DNA of 64,000 bases from positions 1,736,001-1,800,000 of the forward strand of contig NC_067203.1 of the NCBI RefSeq assembly GCF_026262505.1. Reading direction: 5' to 3'. The translations under genes and the position numbers were made by a program. Each line of letters begins with the position of its first letter. Positions within the stretch are counted from its first letter, which is position 1. This DNA comes from Trichomonas vaginalis G3. Taxonomy: Eukaryota; Parabasalia; Trichomonadida; Trichomonadidae. Positions 9,229 to 18,792 of this stretch are shown in pieces. The notes under the pieces were generated by a model. It ran no database searches, was not told the DNA's origin, and worked only from the letters and a program-made list of their open reading frames with translations.

Positions 9229-10110
9229 TTAATATGCTATTAAAATCATTTCAATAATGAGTCCATCCTTTCCGTCTTTAGGTAGCACAACATCTTTCAT
9301 TGAAGAAGGTTCGACAAGTCTTATGTTAAACTTACTGACAAAGTTTGTTATACTATAATGCTTCGGCGGCGAATACATGTAGTTTGAAAGACATAATATA
9401 GATTCTTCAGCAAATTCACTTATACTGGATTTTATAACAATGTTCTCACGAGACCAAATACCACCAATTGACAATCTTGTAAGCAATCCTGCTGAACCTT
9501 CTACTGTAAACGTCGATGGTAACATTCCACGAAGGTCATCTATTGACATTGTTGAGTCACTGAATTTAAATATTTTCTTAAAGCAATCGTCATTATCTAA
9601 CCATGCAATAGCTTTGAAGTTTTCATTCGAATATACATCTGCTTCATTAAATGTAAAACCTGACTTCTTTGCAGAGACGATTTTAAAATCTATTGCATTT
9701 GTTTCAAAATTATATGCTATGGTAACTTCTGAAGGTAATGGATGTCCTTCCGCAGTCAGTTGTTCTCTCACTACCGTTTGAAGCTTTGTGTTAAAAACTT
9801 TCATGTCATCTCCTGTATCTAAGTTCACATACACAGCAACAGGGAAACTATCTTGCTTCTTTGTTTCATCATTATACCTCAAAACATTAAAGTTCTTCAA
9901 TAATATTGTTCTTCCTGCTGGAATACTTCGAACCTGTCTTATTTCAATAGCTTTCTCACCTCCTACATACTCTACCCAGTGTCTTGGATATTCATAAGTA
10001 TACTGACTTTCTTGAATTTTGGTTGGTTTCATCATAACGTGTTCATAGTATATCTTTATACTCTTGTCAGTTAGACTCGGTGCTATGTTCTGAATATTTC
10101 TGACTTGCAT
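9229..10110 (-). CDS. minor-capsid-like Polinton protein
   Basis: About 293 residues from the preferred start at 10110 (MQVRNIQNIAPSL). A longer frame to 10212 would run into the divergent ATPase gene. The protein is beta-rich. Its GGIWSRENIVIKSSIS segment resembles the GIWDRKQAILYSNLS segment of the protein at 24571-25428, so the two probably share a fold. Polintons carry a penton-like minor capsid protein, and this is a candidate by size and context. The sequence alone does not prove a jelly roll. A 16 bp divergent spacer separates it from the ATPase. Confidence 0.5.
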   Translation of the reverse strand: MQVRNIQNIAPSLTDKSIKIYYEHVMMKPTKIQESQYTYEYPRHWVEYVGGEKAIEIRQVRSIPAGRTILLKNFNVLRYNDETKKQDSFPVAVYVNLDTGDDMKVFNTKLQTVVREQLTAEGHPLPSEVTIAYNFETNAIDFKIVSAKKSGFTFNEADVYSNENFKAIAWLDNDDCFKKIFKFSDSTMSIDDLRGMLPSTFTVEGSAGLLTRLSIGGIWSRENIVIKSSISEFAEESILCLSNYMYSPPKHYSITNFVSKFNIRLVEPSSMKDVVLPKDGKDGLIIEMILIAY

Positions 10111-10126
10111 TTTTAATGGAGATAAA

Positions 10127-11010
10127 ATGAAGCATTTAATACATGACGTAGATGAAGACATGAATGAAACTACAGACAAACTTAACTCTTCTCTCATTCT
10201 TCCTTTCAGCAAAGATTATGAATTCTGTTCAAATGGTGTTTATTTCTATTGTGGAAAAATGGGTTCAGGTAAGACATTTAACCTCATTCGTCATATACTC
10301 ATAACAGAACGTTTAGGAAACGACTCTTACTATGACCAAATCATTATATCAGCAACTTCAGACTCTATGGACTCAACAGCGAAAACATTTATGTCAAAAG
10401 TTCAAGCCTCTGTCGTTAAAGTTCCAGACAGTGAACTCATTGAATTTCTTCAACGTTACATTCGACGTAAGAGAAAATATTATGCCATTAGATTTCATAC
10501 AGTCAGGAATGCAAAAGACTTCTGAGGAGATGGAAAGAATTATTGACAAACACCACTTACGTCAGTACTCAGGAGTTTACGATATGAAACGACTGACAAA
10601 CTACATTCTATCAAAACTTTCAAAATACCCCTTCAAAAAATATCCTTCAAACACTCTGCTCGTTTGCGACGACTTCGCCGGAAAAGGTTTAGTTCAAAGC
10701 CTGACTCACCATTAGCTAACATCATAACTAAAGTCAGACATTACCATTTAACTGTAGCAATACTTATGCAAACATGGCGTTTCTTGCTTTAAACATAAAA
10801 CGTCTCATAACTGACTTCGTTATCTTTCAAGGTTTCTCACGCTATGATATTGAACTCATTTGGAAACAGTCAGGTATAACATTACCTTTTGAAGAAATTT
10901 GGGAAGCATATAAGTCTCTCATCTCTCCTCGTTCATACCTTGAGATTCATATCATGACTAATACCATTAAAGTCAAAAATATTCCATGGGAACGACCAAC
11001 ATTGTTTTAA
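10127..11010 (+). pseudogene. Polinton packaging ATPase (A32/FtsK-HerA type), broken
   Basis: The region encodes a P-loop ATPase with Walker A GKMGSGKTFN near the start and a Walker B-like LLVCDDFAG later. This is the family that packages DNA in adenovirus-like and poxvirus-like capsids and is standard in Polintons. The gene is broken, with two or three breaks, and the remaining frames cover the usual length of about 290 residues. It is transcribed divergently from the minor-capsid-like gene to its left. Confidence 0.85.
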
Positions 11011-11089
11011 AGTTTAACCTTCAATTGACTGATGGTAAACAAATTCCATGCATCTCTGTCGCCATTTCTGTTAATATTTTTGCTGTCAT

Positions 11090-11407
11090 TCATATCATCC
11101 ACTTCCCATCCGTTAGCTTTTGAGGATATGCGTTAGAATAGCTGTTCTTAAATGAAGGCTTTTCACCTTTGAGAGCATAAACTCTATAACTTTCTGCATA
11201 CTTTATGTTTGAACCTCCTGAGCCATCATTGACATAAATTTTTATAGGCTTCCACCCTTTGTTCATGTTCCTGCTTCTTCCCTTTGCTCTTTTGTTCAGT
11301 AGTTCTACATCTTTATACACAGCACCTGTCTCAGTGAATTCAACAATATTTTCATTCGTTAGCTTTACATTCAAACCCTTGTCGAGTATATTGTTCATTT
11401 CATACAT
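11090..11407 (-). CDS. Polinton protein of unknown function
   Basis: About 105 residues from the ATG at 11407 (or 11398). A longer upstream frame overlaps the plus-strand gene at 11433 and is less likely. It has a central basic stretch (KRAKGRSRNMNKGWKP) and an aromatic tail. No family is recognised. It is divergent from the next gene with a spacer of about 25 bases. Confidence 0.45.
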   Translation of the reverse strand: MYEMNNILDKGLNVKLTNENIVEFTETGAVYKDVELLNKRAKGRSRNMNKGWKPIKIYVNDGSGGSNIKYAESYRVYALKGEKPSFKNSYSNAYPQKLTDGKWMI

Positions 11408-11432
11408 ATAAAAGGTTTTTATTCTATATGAA

Positions 11433-11915
11433 ATGAGAAGCAAATCCATCTTAGCTGGTGCCGTTAATGTTCCAATTGAACCAACATCAAATGTTGACTC
11501 ACGAACGACAAACAATATTGTCATAAAGAACTATAGTTCAGAGTGTTTGAAAGAACCAGAACCAGAGCTGAAATCCGTGAATTTAAACTCAGCTTCAAAC
11601 GCTAACGCTACATCAGATGTTAAGTTAGAGTATCCACCACTGGACCAAATTCTTTCAAGAGAAGCCAACGACAACCCTTACACAAATGTTCAAACAAATC
11701 CTTCAGATAACGTAGACCATTACCTTCTTCAGTTATACCAAACAATTTTACTCAAAGACGATAAGAAGCTTTTGACAAATCTTATAAGCAAGAACCAAAT
11801 AATTCTAACAAAGGAGGACCTTGAAAATGTTATATCACGAATAACAGGGAAACAATGTGTCATTGACTATCTCGACCCTGAAATCGAATGCTGTGGTCAA
11901 ACGCCATATTCATGA
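11433..11915 (+). CDS. Polinton protein of unknown function
   Basis: 160 residues, asparagine/serine-rich in the first half (NLNSASNANATSD). The second half is helical (LLQLYQTILLKDDKKLLTNLI) and ends in a cysteine-bearing tail. Low-complexity N-terminus plus helical C-terminus could suit a scaffold or capsid-linked role, but nothing specific is visible. Confidence 0.45.
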   Translation: MRSKSILAGAVNVPIEPTSNVDSRTTNNIVIKNYSSECLKEPEPELKSVNLNSASNANATSDVKLEYPPLDQILSREANDNPYTNVQTNPSDNVDHYLLQLYQTILLKDDKKLLTNLISKNQIILTKEDLENVISRITGKQCVIDYLDPEIECCGQTPYS

Positions 11916-12037
11916 AAATAGGTAACATCCGCATCATTGAAACACCAGGAACTACAGGAGTTGAGTTTAAGTATAAATATTCGAACGAGTATACAAAACT
12001 ATCAACATAAACTTTGCTTGAAATATGTTTTAGTAAA

Positions 12038-12307
12038 TTAAAGCAATTTGTAATATCTATCCAAAACTTCTTCAACAGTATCGAACTCATCTTCATAATG
12101 CAAACCTAATCTTATTGACTTGGTGCAGTTTTCACTAACACAATATAGCGCTTTGCGCTCGGCGCCTTTGACGCCTTTTTCTGTTCTCTTGACTGACATA
12201 ACTAACTCATTTGTTTCATCAAACAGCAACAACCAAAGTTCATGACCTAATACATAACATTCAAACTTTATATTTTTAGCTCTGAGTTCTCTTGTAAGCT
12301 GTTGCAT
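12038..12307 (-). CDS. small Polinton protein with a double-hairpin insert
   Basis: 89 residues, ending just before the spacer of the 11.4 kb gene and overlapping the 3' end of its minus-strand neighbour by about 40 bases. Residues about 45-55 (GVKGAERKALY) are encoded by a double hairpin (12147-12175). The rest (ECYVLGHELWLLLFDE; DEFDTVEEVLDRYYKLL) is unassigned. Confidence 0.5.
   Translation of the reverse strand: MQQLTRELRAKNIKFECYVLGHELWLLLFDETNELVMSVKRTEKGVKGAERKALYCVSENCTKSIRLGLHYEDEFDTVEEVLDRYYKLL
12147..12175 (-). repeat. GC-rich double hairpin, in-frame, divergent type
   Basis: Two adjacent stems with three-base loops: AGCGC/GCGCT and GGCGCC/GACGCC, the latter with one wobble pair. 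It is more divergent than the others but has the same tandem layout and also lies inside an open gene. Confidence 0.6.
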
Positions 12308-13032
12308 TTAATATTTTCTAAAAAGTCAACTTCAACAGTCATTCGCACTGGTGCCTTCAGTTCTACAGGCTCTCCTTGAAAGTCAACAAGTCTGAATTGC
12401 ATGTCTTTCAAATTATGAGGACTAATGCGAACCCATTTACCTAAATGAGTTACTATGACAGGAACGTTTGGAATGAACATTGAATTTACTTCATAACAGA
12501 AAGACTTATATTCTACTGAACCTTTACTATTAACTCCTGAAATGCCTGTGACATTAGCTATTTTAGACTCAATGTACAAACAGTTGCCATAACATACGTA
12601 TGGAACAGATTTCATCTCAATCGTTTTGTCAACACTTTTCAAAGGTAGTTGCATATGGTATGCTCCCAAAAGAAGTTGAACTCTATGACTCATTCGTGTT
12701 ATCTTGAACTCTTTCTTGCTACTGAACTTCAATGTTCCCTCAGAAGAGAGTTTGACATCTATGTTGTCAATAGTTTCTTCATTTATGAGAGTATCTATGA
12801 CTCCAGCAATTTTATCTATTCTATACTCTGCTCTGTTAGGAAATGTTATAAAACTTCTTTTGTCATCTATTTCAATCTCTATGAAATCTGTTTCATCTGT
12901 TATGACAAAAGTTGCGATAGTATTGAAGTCAACAACTCTGAAAGCAAGTGCTTCATTCTGAAGACCTAAGTTTGTTTGAAGCTTTACTGTTCCGTATTCG
13001 TTTGGGTCTGTACTTTGCAAATAGAACAACAT
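12268..13032 (-). CDS. minor-capsid-like Polinton protein
   Basis: 254 residues, beta-rich throughout. It has the C-terminal pattern FRLVDFQGEPVELKAP followed by MTVEV. That pattern, 'D..G..(hydrophobic)..., M-T-hydrophobic-E', recurs in minor capsid or penton-like proteins of Polinton-like viruses as I know them. The assignment is inferred. It is divergent from the collagen-repeat gene with only 17 bases between the start codons. Confidence 0.45.
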   Translation of the reverse strand: MLFYLQSTDPNEYGTVKLQTNLGLQNEALAFRVVDFNTIATFVITDETDFIEIEIDDKRSFITFPNRAEYRIDKIAGVIDTLINEETIDNIDVKLSSEGTLKFSSKKEFKITRMSHRVQLLLGAYHMQLPLKSVDKTIEMKSVPYVCYGNCLYIESKIANVTGISGVNSKGSVEYKSFCYEVNSMFIPNVPVIVTHLGKWVRISPHNLKDMQFRLVDFQGEPVELKAPVRMTVEVDFLENIKCNSLQENSELKI

Positions 13033-13049
13033 TTTATTCTCATTAAAAT

Positions 13050-14492
13050 ATGACTATTGCTGCATATGCGTATGAAACAAATGAAGCAAGAAGAGCACAT
13101 GAACTAGTAAACGAAAACTCAACTTTAACCATTGAAGGCAATGATTTAGTCGTTGACGATGGAAAGACTAAAAAAGTCATTGATTTCGATACTTTTAACA
13201 CTTATGACCCATTCATTACAACAAGCAAGGTTCCCATCATAAATGATGGAACGGTGCAATATATAAATTCTACAGTAGATGCCTCATTAGTGAAAGTACT
13301 GAATGTTCTCATTGAATTGTTAAAGAGCTTTCGATTTGACGACAACATTAAATGCCTAAAGAATTTAGTCATGAATGAGAAAAAAATTCTTGGCGTTGCT
13401 GGTAGCAGTAATGATGTACACCTTATGACATTAGAATATTATAACGAACATAAAGATGAACTGAAAGGAGAGAAGGGTGACACCGGACCTCAAGGACCTC
13501 AAGGACCACAAGGAATACGAGGAATACAAGGAATACAAGGAATACAAGGAATTCAAGGACCTCAAGGCGAAAACGGTTTGGATGGAAAGGATGGAAAGGA
13601 TGGAAAAACTGCTAAATCATGGATATGGGACCTTATAAATACTGGTTTAACAGCTGCTTCATATGGAGTTCTTCAATACCAAATCGGAAAGATATGGGCA
13701 GTACTTGGTGAACAAGTTTTAGATGACGTTAAAAATGCTTTGAACTTCATTTCAAATGGTTCGGATACTATTAAAACTTTATCTGGTTGGATGCAAGAAA
13801 CAAGGAGTCAAATAGATACTGTAAGACGTATAGCAAACAATGCACGTACGGGATTGGATACTTTACGAGAAGCACAAAATACACTAAAGGAAGCAAATGA
13901 TATTCTTGGCTCAGTATCAGACATGCATGAAGATTGGCTTAAAGGTATTGACAAATCTTTAAAAAATCACAGTCAGTCTATTGCTGACTACAAGAAAAGT
14001 ATAGATTTTTTACATAGTGCTATGGACGTACATGATGGAAGCATAAGGAACTTACTTAATGCTAACAATAACTTACCAGGAACTATTAAAGCATTTATAA
14101 AGTCCTTTGTAAAACCCGGTGCTCTAACATTTAGGTCTTTGAGAGCAAGAGCATTGAAGTCAAGAGATGCAGAAACTCCACCAAAACCTACAGAAGGAAC
14201 TGAAACAACAGAAACTCCAGAAGAACCACCAAAACCAACAGCTAATGAAATATTGTTCGAATATTTTCCAAGGTACTCTGTTCTCATTGCATACATTCAA
14301 GAAATACTTAAGAAAGCAGACTTGACTTTAGGAGATGATGAAAGTTCTGTATATCTTTCGTTCCAGTTTCAAATAGCAGAACTTTTGAGACAGATATGCT
14401 TAATGTATGACAACATCTCTGATTTCACAAGATATGATGACGACCATGACCCCGAACACGGTGAAGAAGAAAGTTTTACAAACATCCATTAA
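13050..14492 (+). CDS. collagen-repeat fibre protein of Polinton 1
   Basis: A 480-residue protein with a helical head and a run of about 15 Gly-X-Y triplets (residues about 141-187: KGDTGPQGPQG, IQGIQGIQG, DGKDGKDGK), the signature of a collagen triple helix. A glycine-poor segment and long coiled-coil region (about 225-340) follow, then a proline/threonine hinge (PTEGTETTETPEEPPKPT). Such proteins trimerise and are used as fibres or spikes by viruses. It overlaps the following fibre gene by about 47 bases, which suggests one transcript and a joint role on the particle surface. The gene looks whole. Confidence 0.75.
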   Translation: MTIAAYAYETNEARRAHELVNENSTLTIEGNDLVVDDGKTKKVIDFDTFNTYDPFITTSKVPIINDGTVQYINSTVDASLVKVLNVLIELLKSFRFDDNIKCLKNLVMNEKKILGVAGSSNDVHLMTLEYYNEHKDELKGEKGDTGPQGPQGPQGIRGIQGIQGIQGIQGPQGENGLDGKDGKDGKTAKSWIWDLINTGLTAASYGVLQYQIGKIWAVLGEQVLDDVKNALNFISNGSDTIKTLSGWMQETRSQIDTVRRIANNARTGLDTLREAQNTLKEANDILGSVSDMHEDWLKGIDKSLKNHSQSIADYKKSIDFLHSAMDVHDGSIRNLLNANNNLPGTIKAFIKSFVKPGALTFRSLRARALKSRDAETPPKPTEGTETTETPEEPPKPTANEILFEYFPRYSVLIAYIQEILKKADLTLGDDESSVYLSFQFQIAELLRQICLMYDNISDFTRYDDDHDPEHGEEESFTNIH

Positions 14493-16155
14493 GACAGGAA
14501 AGGTTTTAACTCAAAGTCTCATTATTGACACCAAAGATGGCGAAGTGGACGTTCTTCAAGAGCTGAAGAAAAATACTTCTTCGGGAGGTGGTGGTAGGCA
14601 TGAACTTGAAATAAATGAGATAGAAGAGAAATTAGCCGAAAAAGCAGATAAAGAACATAAACACAATATCTCCGATATAAATGAACTTCAAGCTACATTA
14701 AATAGTAAAGCGGACAAAAATGAACTTGACGCAATGAAGAAAGTTTTGAAATCTCATAAACACAATATCTCCGATATAAATGAACTTCAAGCTACATTAA
14801 ATAGTAAAGCGGACAAGAACCATGTTCATTATATAAGTTCAGACGAACAGATTATAACGGACTATCATGGATATTTAACACGAAGTGAAGAAGTGAAGAC
14901 GAAAAATGTTAATGAAAGAAGATATAAATTCATTCGTGCTAAAGGTTATGACATACACTGTACTGTACAGTATGACACAGGTATAGCACCACAATCATTT
15001 GGTTATACCGGTGAAATTTATGCCTCTACTTTCAATGTTAACGGTGTATTAGTTGAACCAAGATTTACTTTGAGAGTTAAGTCAAAAATAACTTTTGAAG
15101 ATGCTATTAAAAGTAAAGCGGACAAAAATGAACTTGACGCAACGAACAAAGTTTTGAAATCTCATAAACACAATATCTCCGATATAAATGAACTTCAAAC
15201 TTCTTTAGACAACAAAGCAGACAAAAACCATACACATAAATCCTTCACAACTGTTAGAGCAGACGACATAATATTGAACTATACCCTTGGTTCAAGTGCA
15301 CCTTTAGAGAATCCGAGTACAAGCGTAAAAGATACACTAAACTCCTTAAATAGTAAATGTATGAACATTGAAGGTCATGCCAGAAACTTTGAAACACATG
15401 AACTACCAGCAATGTTAGATAAGAAAGCAGACAAAACTTATGTGGATGCAGAACTAACAAAGAAATTTTCGAAACCAGATACAATGACATTTACAACAGA
15501 AATTATAAATGGTGAACCAGCAACTCCATTTGAATTTGTTAGAGGTCTTCAACCAGATACTTTTGAATTTTTCTTGGATAATTCTATTGAACTAACATTA
15601 CATTATAAAAGTGGAACAAATGCAACATTTCATCCGGGAGATACATTCCAAATGGTATTTAATGACATAAGTTCTTTAGAATATGTTTATAGAGTTATGA
15701 GCATATATGATTTAATATATCCTATAGGAGCTGTTTATACGTCTATGAATCCAATAAATCCAAACACTTTATTTGGTGGTAGATGGTATGAAATAGTTGA
15801 CAGTTTTCCATTCTACACTAATACGCAGTCAATGAAGATGGGAGGTTCAAAGAAAATAGGTATTGAAAACCTTCCTTCACATATGCATAGGTTCAGTGGA
15901 AGAACATCTGTGGAAGGAAACCATTCACATTCAATAACAAAAAGAGGTTATATAAATCTTGCAGCGGGTTCGAATAGACAGGGAATGAACAGATATGATA
16001 TCACAACTGACCCCAAAGATGTTAGCACAGGTATTTTCTGTGGAACTGCAGGAAATCATACACATGTTGTAGCTGGTATTACAGACCCAGCAGGTAATGG
16101 AAAAGATTATATGCCTCCTTATATAACAATGCACGCTTGGATACGAGTTGGTTAA
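14446..16155 (+). CDS. tail-collar-type fibre protein of Polinton 1
   Basis: About 569 residues from the preferred ATG at 14446; frames from 14407 lie deep in the preceding gene. The shaft holds three copies of a unit (HKHNISDINELQ plus a KADKNELDA linker), typical of trimeric coiled fibres. The C-terminal 150 residues form a phage tail-collar/short-tail-fibre tip: YPIGAVYTSMNPINPNTLFGG, then GRWYEI, LPSHMHRF, GNHSHS, GNHTHV and a final MPPYITMHAWIRVG. Histidine-pair motifs of this kind bind metal in phage receptor-binding tips. A role in cell attachment is a strong inference from the family. The gene looks whole. Confidence 0.8.
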   Translation: MTPNTVKKKVLQTSIKTGKVLTQSLIIDTKDGEVDVLQELKKNTSSGGGGRHELEINEIEEKLAEKADKEHKHNISDINELQATLNSKADKNELDAMKKVLKSHKHNISDINELQATLNSKADKNHVHYISSDEQIITDYHGYLTRSEEVKTKNVNERRYKFIRAKGYDIHCTVQYDTGIAPQSFGYTGEIYASTFNVNGVLVEPRFTLRVKSKITFEDAIKSKADKNELDATNKVLKSHKHNISDINELQTSLDNKADKNHTHKSFTTVRADDIILNYTLGSSAPLENPSTSVKDTLNSLNSKCMNIEGHARNFETHELPAMLDKKADKTYVDAELTKKFSKPDTMTFTTEIINGEPATPFEFVRGLQPDTFEFFLDNSIELTLHYKSGTNATFHPGDTFQMVFNDISSLEYVYRVMSIYDLIYPIGAVYTSMNPINPNTLFGGRWYEIVDSFPFYTNTQSMKMGGSKKIGIENLPSHMHRFSGRTSVEGNHSHSITKRGYINLAAGSNRQGMNRYDITTDPKDVSTGIFCGTAGNHTHVVAGITDPAGNGKDYMPPYITMHAWIRVG

Positions 16156-16174
16156 AATCTTTAACTTTACATAA

Positions 16175-17249
16175 ATGAGCTTGAAAGAAGTATTCGAACA
16201 ACATCCATGGAGGTCATTTAAGAAGTTCAATGAAGCTGCAAAGAGTTGGGGATTTACTAACAGAGCTGAAGTGAAAAGGTTCTTTGACAAAAATGTTGTA
16301 CATCAAACAAAAATAAACCCTTACGACTACTTTTTACCAATTTACTCAATCCTGATACCAATTCACTCTCATTCAAAGCAGAAAAGGAGGACATAAACCA
16401 TTCCTCATCTTCATTAATGTTAACACTCGTAAAGCATATGCATATCCAATGAAAAATAAAGGAACTCGTGAAGTGTTAAGAGTTTTACAAAAGTTTGTAG
16501 CAGAACATAGCCCAAGTACTTTAACATCAGACCAAGACAGTGCATACCTCAGCAATGAAATCACAGATTTTCTCATTAAGCATAACATAACTCACTACAC
16601 TACTGAAGACCATAACCATAACATACTCGGTATCATAAACCGCTTCATAAGAACGCTCAGAGATTTAAATCAAGAGCGAGACTTTACCGAAGAAACAATG
16701 AAACATTTTCTCGAAGTATATAATTCCTCAACACATTCTACAACAGGACATACACCAAATTCAATGACACAACAACAAGAAGAAAAGTATATACAAAAGA
16801 AACGAAGCCAAACACAAAATATCAGAAATTCAACACAATTTACCCTCATTCCTGGTACAAAAGTTCGTGTAGTTCTTGAAGACAAACCGTTGACAAAGAA
16901 ACGTTTAAGGTTAAGTAGAAACTATTATATCGTAGACTCTACGCAAGGTAATGGATATCTTATAAAAGCTGCTGACGACTCTATTGCGTTTTATCCTCGA
17001 CATAAATTAGTTGAAAGTAGTAATGGCAAACTTGCTGAAACCATTGACGAAGCAAAGCGAGGAGTGGTTATTGAAATACTTGGCTATAACATAAACGATG
17101 ACACTTATAAAGTAAGATATGAAGGAGGTGTTGAAGATGTTATACCATCTAAGAACTTGAGAGAGTCAAAGCCAACACATCTGGGACCATTAGAGCGGGA
17201 GTACTGGAAAGACAAAAATATGCCAGAAAGAATAAGAAAATTCTTCTAA
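16175..17249 (+). pseudogene. Polinton integrase (RVE type), broken
   Basis: The region encodes the Polinton-type integrase: an N-terminal segment starting MSLKEVFEQHPW, a DDE core with LTSDQDSAYLSNE and GIINRFIRTLRDL, and a C-terminal small barrel (RGVVIEILGYNIND...YEGGVEDVIPSKNL) like the chromo/SH3-type tail of this family. It inserts the element with a short target duplication, as seen at the ends here. The gene is broken, with one or two breaks; about 75 percent remains in one open frame. It follows the fibre genes on the same strand. Confidence 0.85.
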
Positions 17250-17287
17250 ACTTTTTCATTAGATGTAAATCAGACAAAAATATAATT

Positions 17288-17331
17288 TAGGTGAAGAGGT
17301 GACATCTCACCTCTTTTTTCACCTCATGAAT
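17288..17331. repeat. GGTGA/TCACC palindromic block 2
   Basis: TTTAGGTGAAGAGGTGA followed by TCACCTC and TTCACCTC, with ATTTAG on the A/T side. It lies just after the integrase stop. Confidence 0.8.
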
Positions 17332-17491
17332 TTTCATGAATTTTCATGATTTCTTCGTATATGTTTTGTCAAACATGAACGTATATGTTTTGTCGAAACT
17401 TCTTCTTCGTATATGTTTTGTCATGATTTCATCGTAAATGTTTTGTCAAGACTTCTTCATCGTAATGAGTGTAAATGACCCAAAAATATAA

Positions 17492-17542
17492 TTTAGGTGA
17501 AGAGGTGAGATGTCACCTCTTTTTTCACCTCTTTTTTCACCT
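17492..17542. repeat. GGTGA/TCACC palindromic block 3
   Basis: Same orientation as block 2 with an extra TTTTTTCACCTC unit. It is preceded by AATGACCCAAAAATATA, as at 53263. Confidence 0.8.
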
Positions 17543-17551
17543 CATGAATTT

Positions 17552-17622
17552 TCATGAATTTTCCCGAAATAAAAAATAAAGTTAGTTTTATTTTATTTAT
17601 TTTTTTATTTTGTATGTAAAGA
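17552..17622 (+). promoter_or_regulatory. duplicated 5' leader before the 312-residue gene
   Basis: About 71 bp (TCATGAATTTTCCCG through TTTTGTATGTAAAGA) ends two bases before the ATG at 17624. It is nearly identical to 18716-18787 before the KilA-N gene, with one T more there. A conserved leader in front of two unlike genes is best read as a promoter or 5' UTR unit. Confidence 0.6.
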
Positions 17623-17623
17623 T

Positions 17624-18562
17624 ATGATTTCAACAATCGGCACAACAACAATTCAAACAACAGCACCAAACTCGCTAGTTATGAATCCTACGTCAATGTT
17701 GGTAGAGATGAAAAGCTTCATTCCTTCTTCATATACTTTTGAAACAAAAATCCAGAAGATAAAGCAAGAACTTTTAACAAGTAATTTAGACTGTACCGCA
17801 CAGGATGAAACAAATGAACAGTATCTTTATGAAATGCAGGACATTATTGACCATTTACCCAAATTGCCTGAAATTCAGCAGCAAAAGCTCACTATTCCTG
17901 AATTCGACGAAATTGAAGTGAAACCAACTGACTCAGTAGAAATAAAGAAGTTCATACGTAAGGTAAACTATGAATTCCTTGGTTTTCATTGCAACCATAA
18001 AGTTATGGACAAAGATTGCGACATGGTATATAAGAATGTTTCTGACATATATAAATCTGGGGAGTTTAAGACCTACGACAACTTTGTTTCGTTAGTTGCT
18101 GAATGTGTATGGCAGATAAGAGATAAAGATAGAAGAGGTAAGGTATGGAATGAACAGATAAGACCCGCTATGTTTGAGTTAAAGAAAACCATTGACGCCT
18201 TAGTTGTTTTAGCAGGTAAGGTTTCAGAATATAACGCAAAAATGAACCCGCAATGTTCTAAATGTAAAGCAGCAATGAGGAAATATAACTACTCCGTCAA
18301 AGAGATAGAAAGAATGCGAAACGACTATGCAGATTTAAAGAAAGAAGCAGAAAAGCCAGCAGAAAATAAAATGGACATGTTAGAATTTCTGAACAAAAAC
18401 TATCCAACAGCAGAAGATTTCCTTCTATCTGACGTCAAGAAGAAGTATAAAGAAACTTTCGGCATTGTTAAAACATTCGATGTACTAAAAGAAGAAATAG
18501 AAGCTACGAAATTGTTTAGGATTTCAAATATACATCGTACAATTCATGTAAAACGCTTATAA
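17624..18562 (+). CDS. Polinton protein of unknown function, coiled coil with Cys pair
   Basis: 312 residues. A threonine-rich start is followed by mostly helical sequence. A CSKCKAAM motif near residue 208 is followed directly by a coiled coil (VKEIERMRNDYADLKKEAEKP). A single CxxC is not enough for a zinc site unless it dimerises. It shares its leader with the KilA-N gene, so the two are probably co-regulated. A GGTGA/TCACC block follows the stop. Confidence 0.5.
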   Translation: MISTIGTTTIQTTAPNSLVMNPTSMLVEMKSFIPSSYTFETKIQKIKQELLTSNLDCTAQDETNEQYLYEMQDIIDHLPKLPEIQQQKLTIPEFDEIEVKPTDSVEIKKFIRKVNYEFLGFHCNHKVMDKDCDMVYKNVSDIYKSGEFKTYDNFVSLVAECVWQIRDKDRRGKVWNEQIRPAMFELKKTIDALVVLAGKVSEYNAKMNPQCSKCKAAMRKYNYSVKEIERMRNDYADLKKEAEKPAENKMDMLEFLNKNYPTAEDFLLSDVKKKYKETFGIVKTFDVLKEEIEATKLFRISNIHRTIHVKRL

Positions 18563-18569
18563 AATAACT

Positions 18570-18620
18570 GAGGTGAAAAATGAGGTGAGAAAAGAGGTGA
18601 GATGTCACCTCTTCACCTAA
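18570..18620. repeat. GGTGA/TCACC palindromic block 4
   Basis: Opposite orientation to blocks 2 and 3: three GGTGA units, then TCACCTC and TTCACCTAAACATTATTTT. It lies seven bases after a stop codon. Confidence 0.8.
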
Positions 18621-18715
18621 ACATTATTTTTGCTGAATTCAGCAACAAAATTCTGAGTAAAATGACATATGGTTGCTTCCCTCGGAAAACCGAGAGAAGG
18701 GATTCCGTATGAAAA

Positions 18716-18787
18716 TCATGAATTTTCCCGAAATAAAAAATAAAGTTAGTTTTATTTTTATTTATTTTTTTATTTTGTATGTAAAGA
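18716..18787 (+). promoter_or_regulatory. duplicated 5' leader before the KilA-N gene
   Basis: Second copy of the leader at 17552-17622, ending five bases before the ATG at 18793. A small hairpin (CTCGG, loop AAAA, CCGAG; about 18680-18693) lies just upstream. Confidence 0.6.
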
Positions 18788-18792
18788 CAGTA

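Larger units (their letters stand above)
17250..17623. repeat. repeat-rich spacer: palindromic blocks and TATGTTTTGTC units
   Basis: No gene. The spacer holds two GGTGA/TCACC blocks (17288-17331 and 17492-17542). Between them is a degenerate direct repeat built on CTTCGTATATGTTTTGTCA (17350-17460), related to the CTTCGTAAAGACTTTG arrays of Polinton 2. It ends in a 71 bp leader repeated before the KilA-N gene. Confidence 0.8.

Noticed and set aside
18673-18792. Longer start for the KilA-N protein
   Set aside because: The extra 40 codons cover the repeated leader, which also precedes another gene without being translated in the same way.
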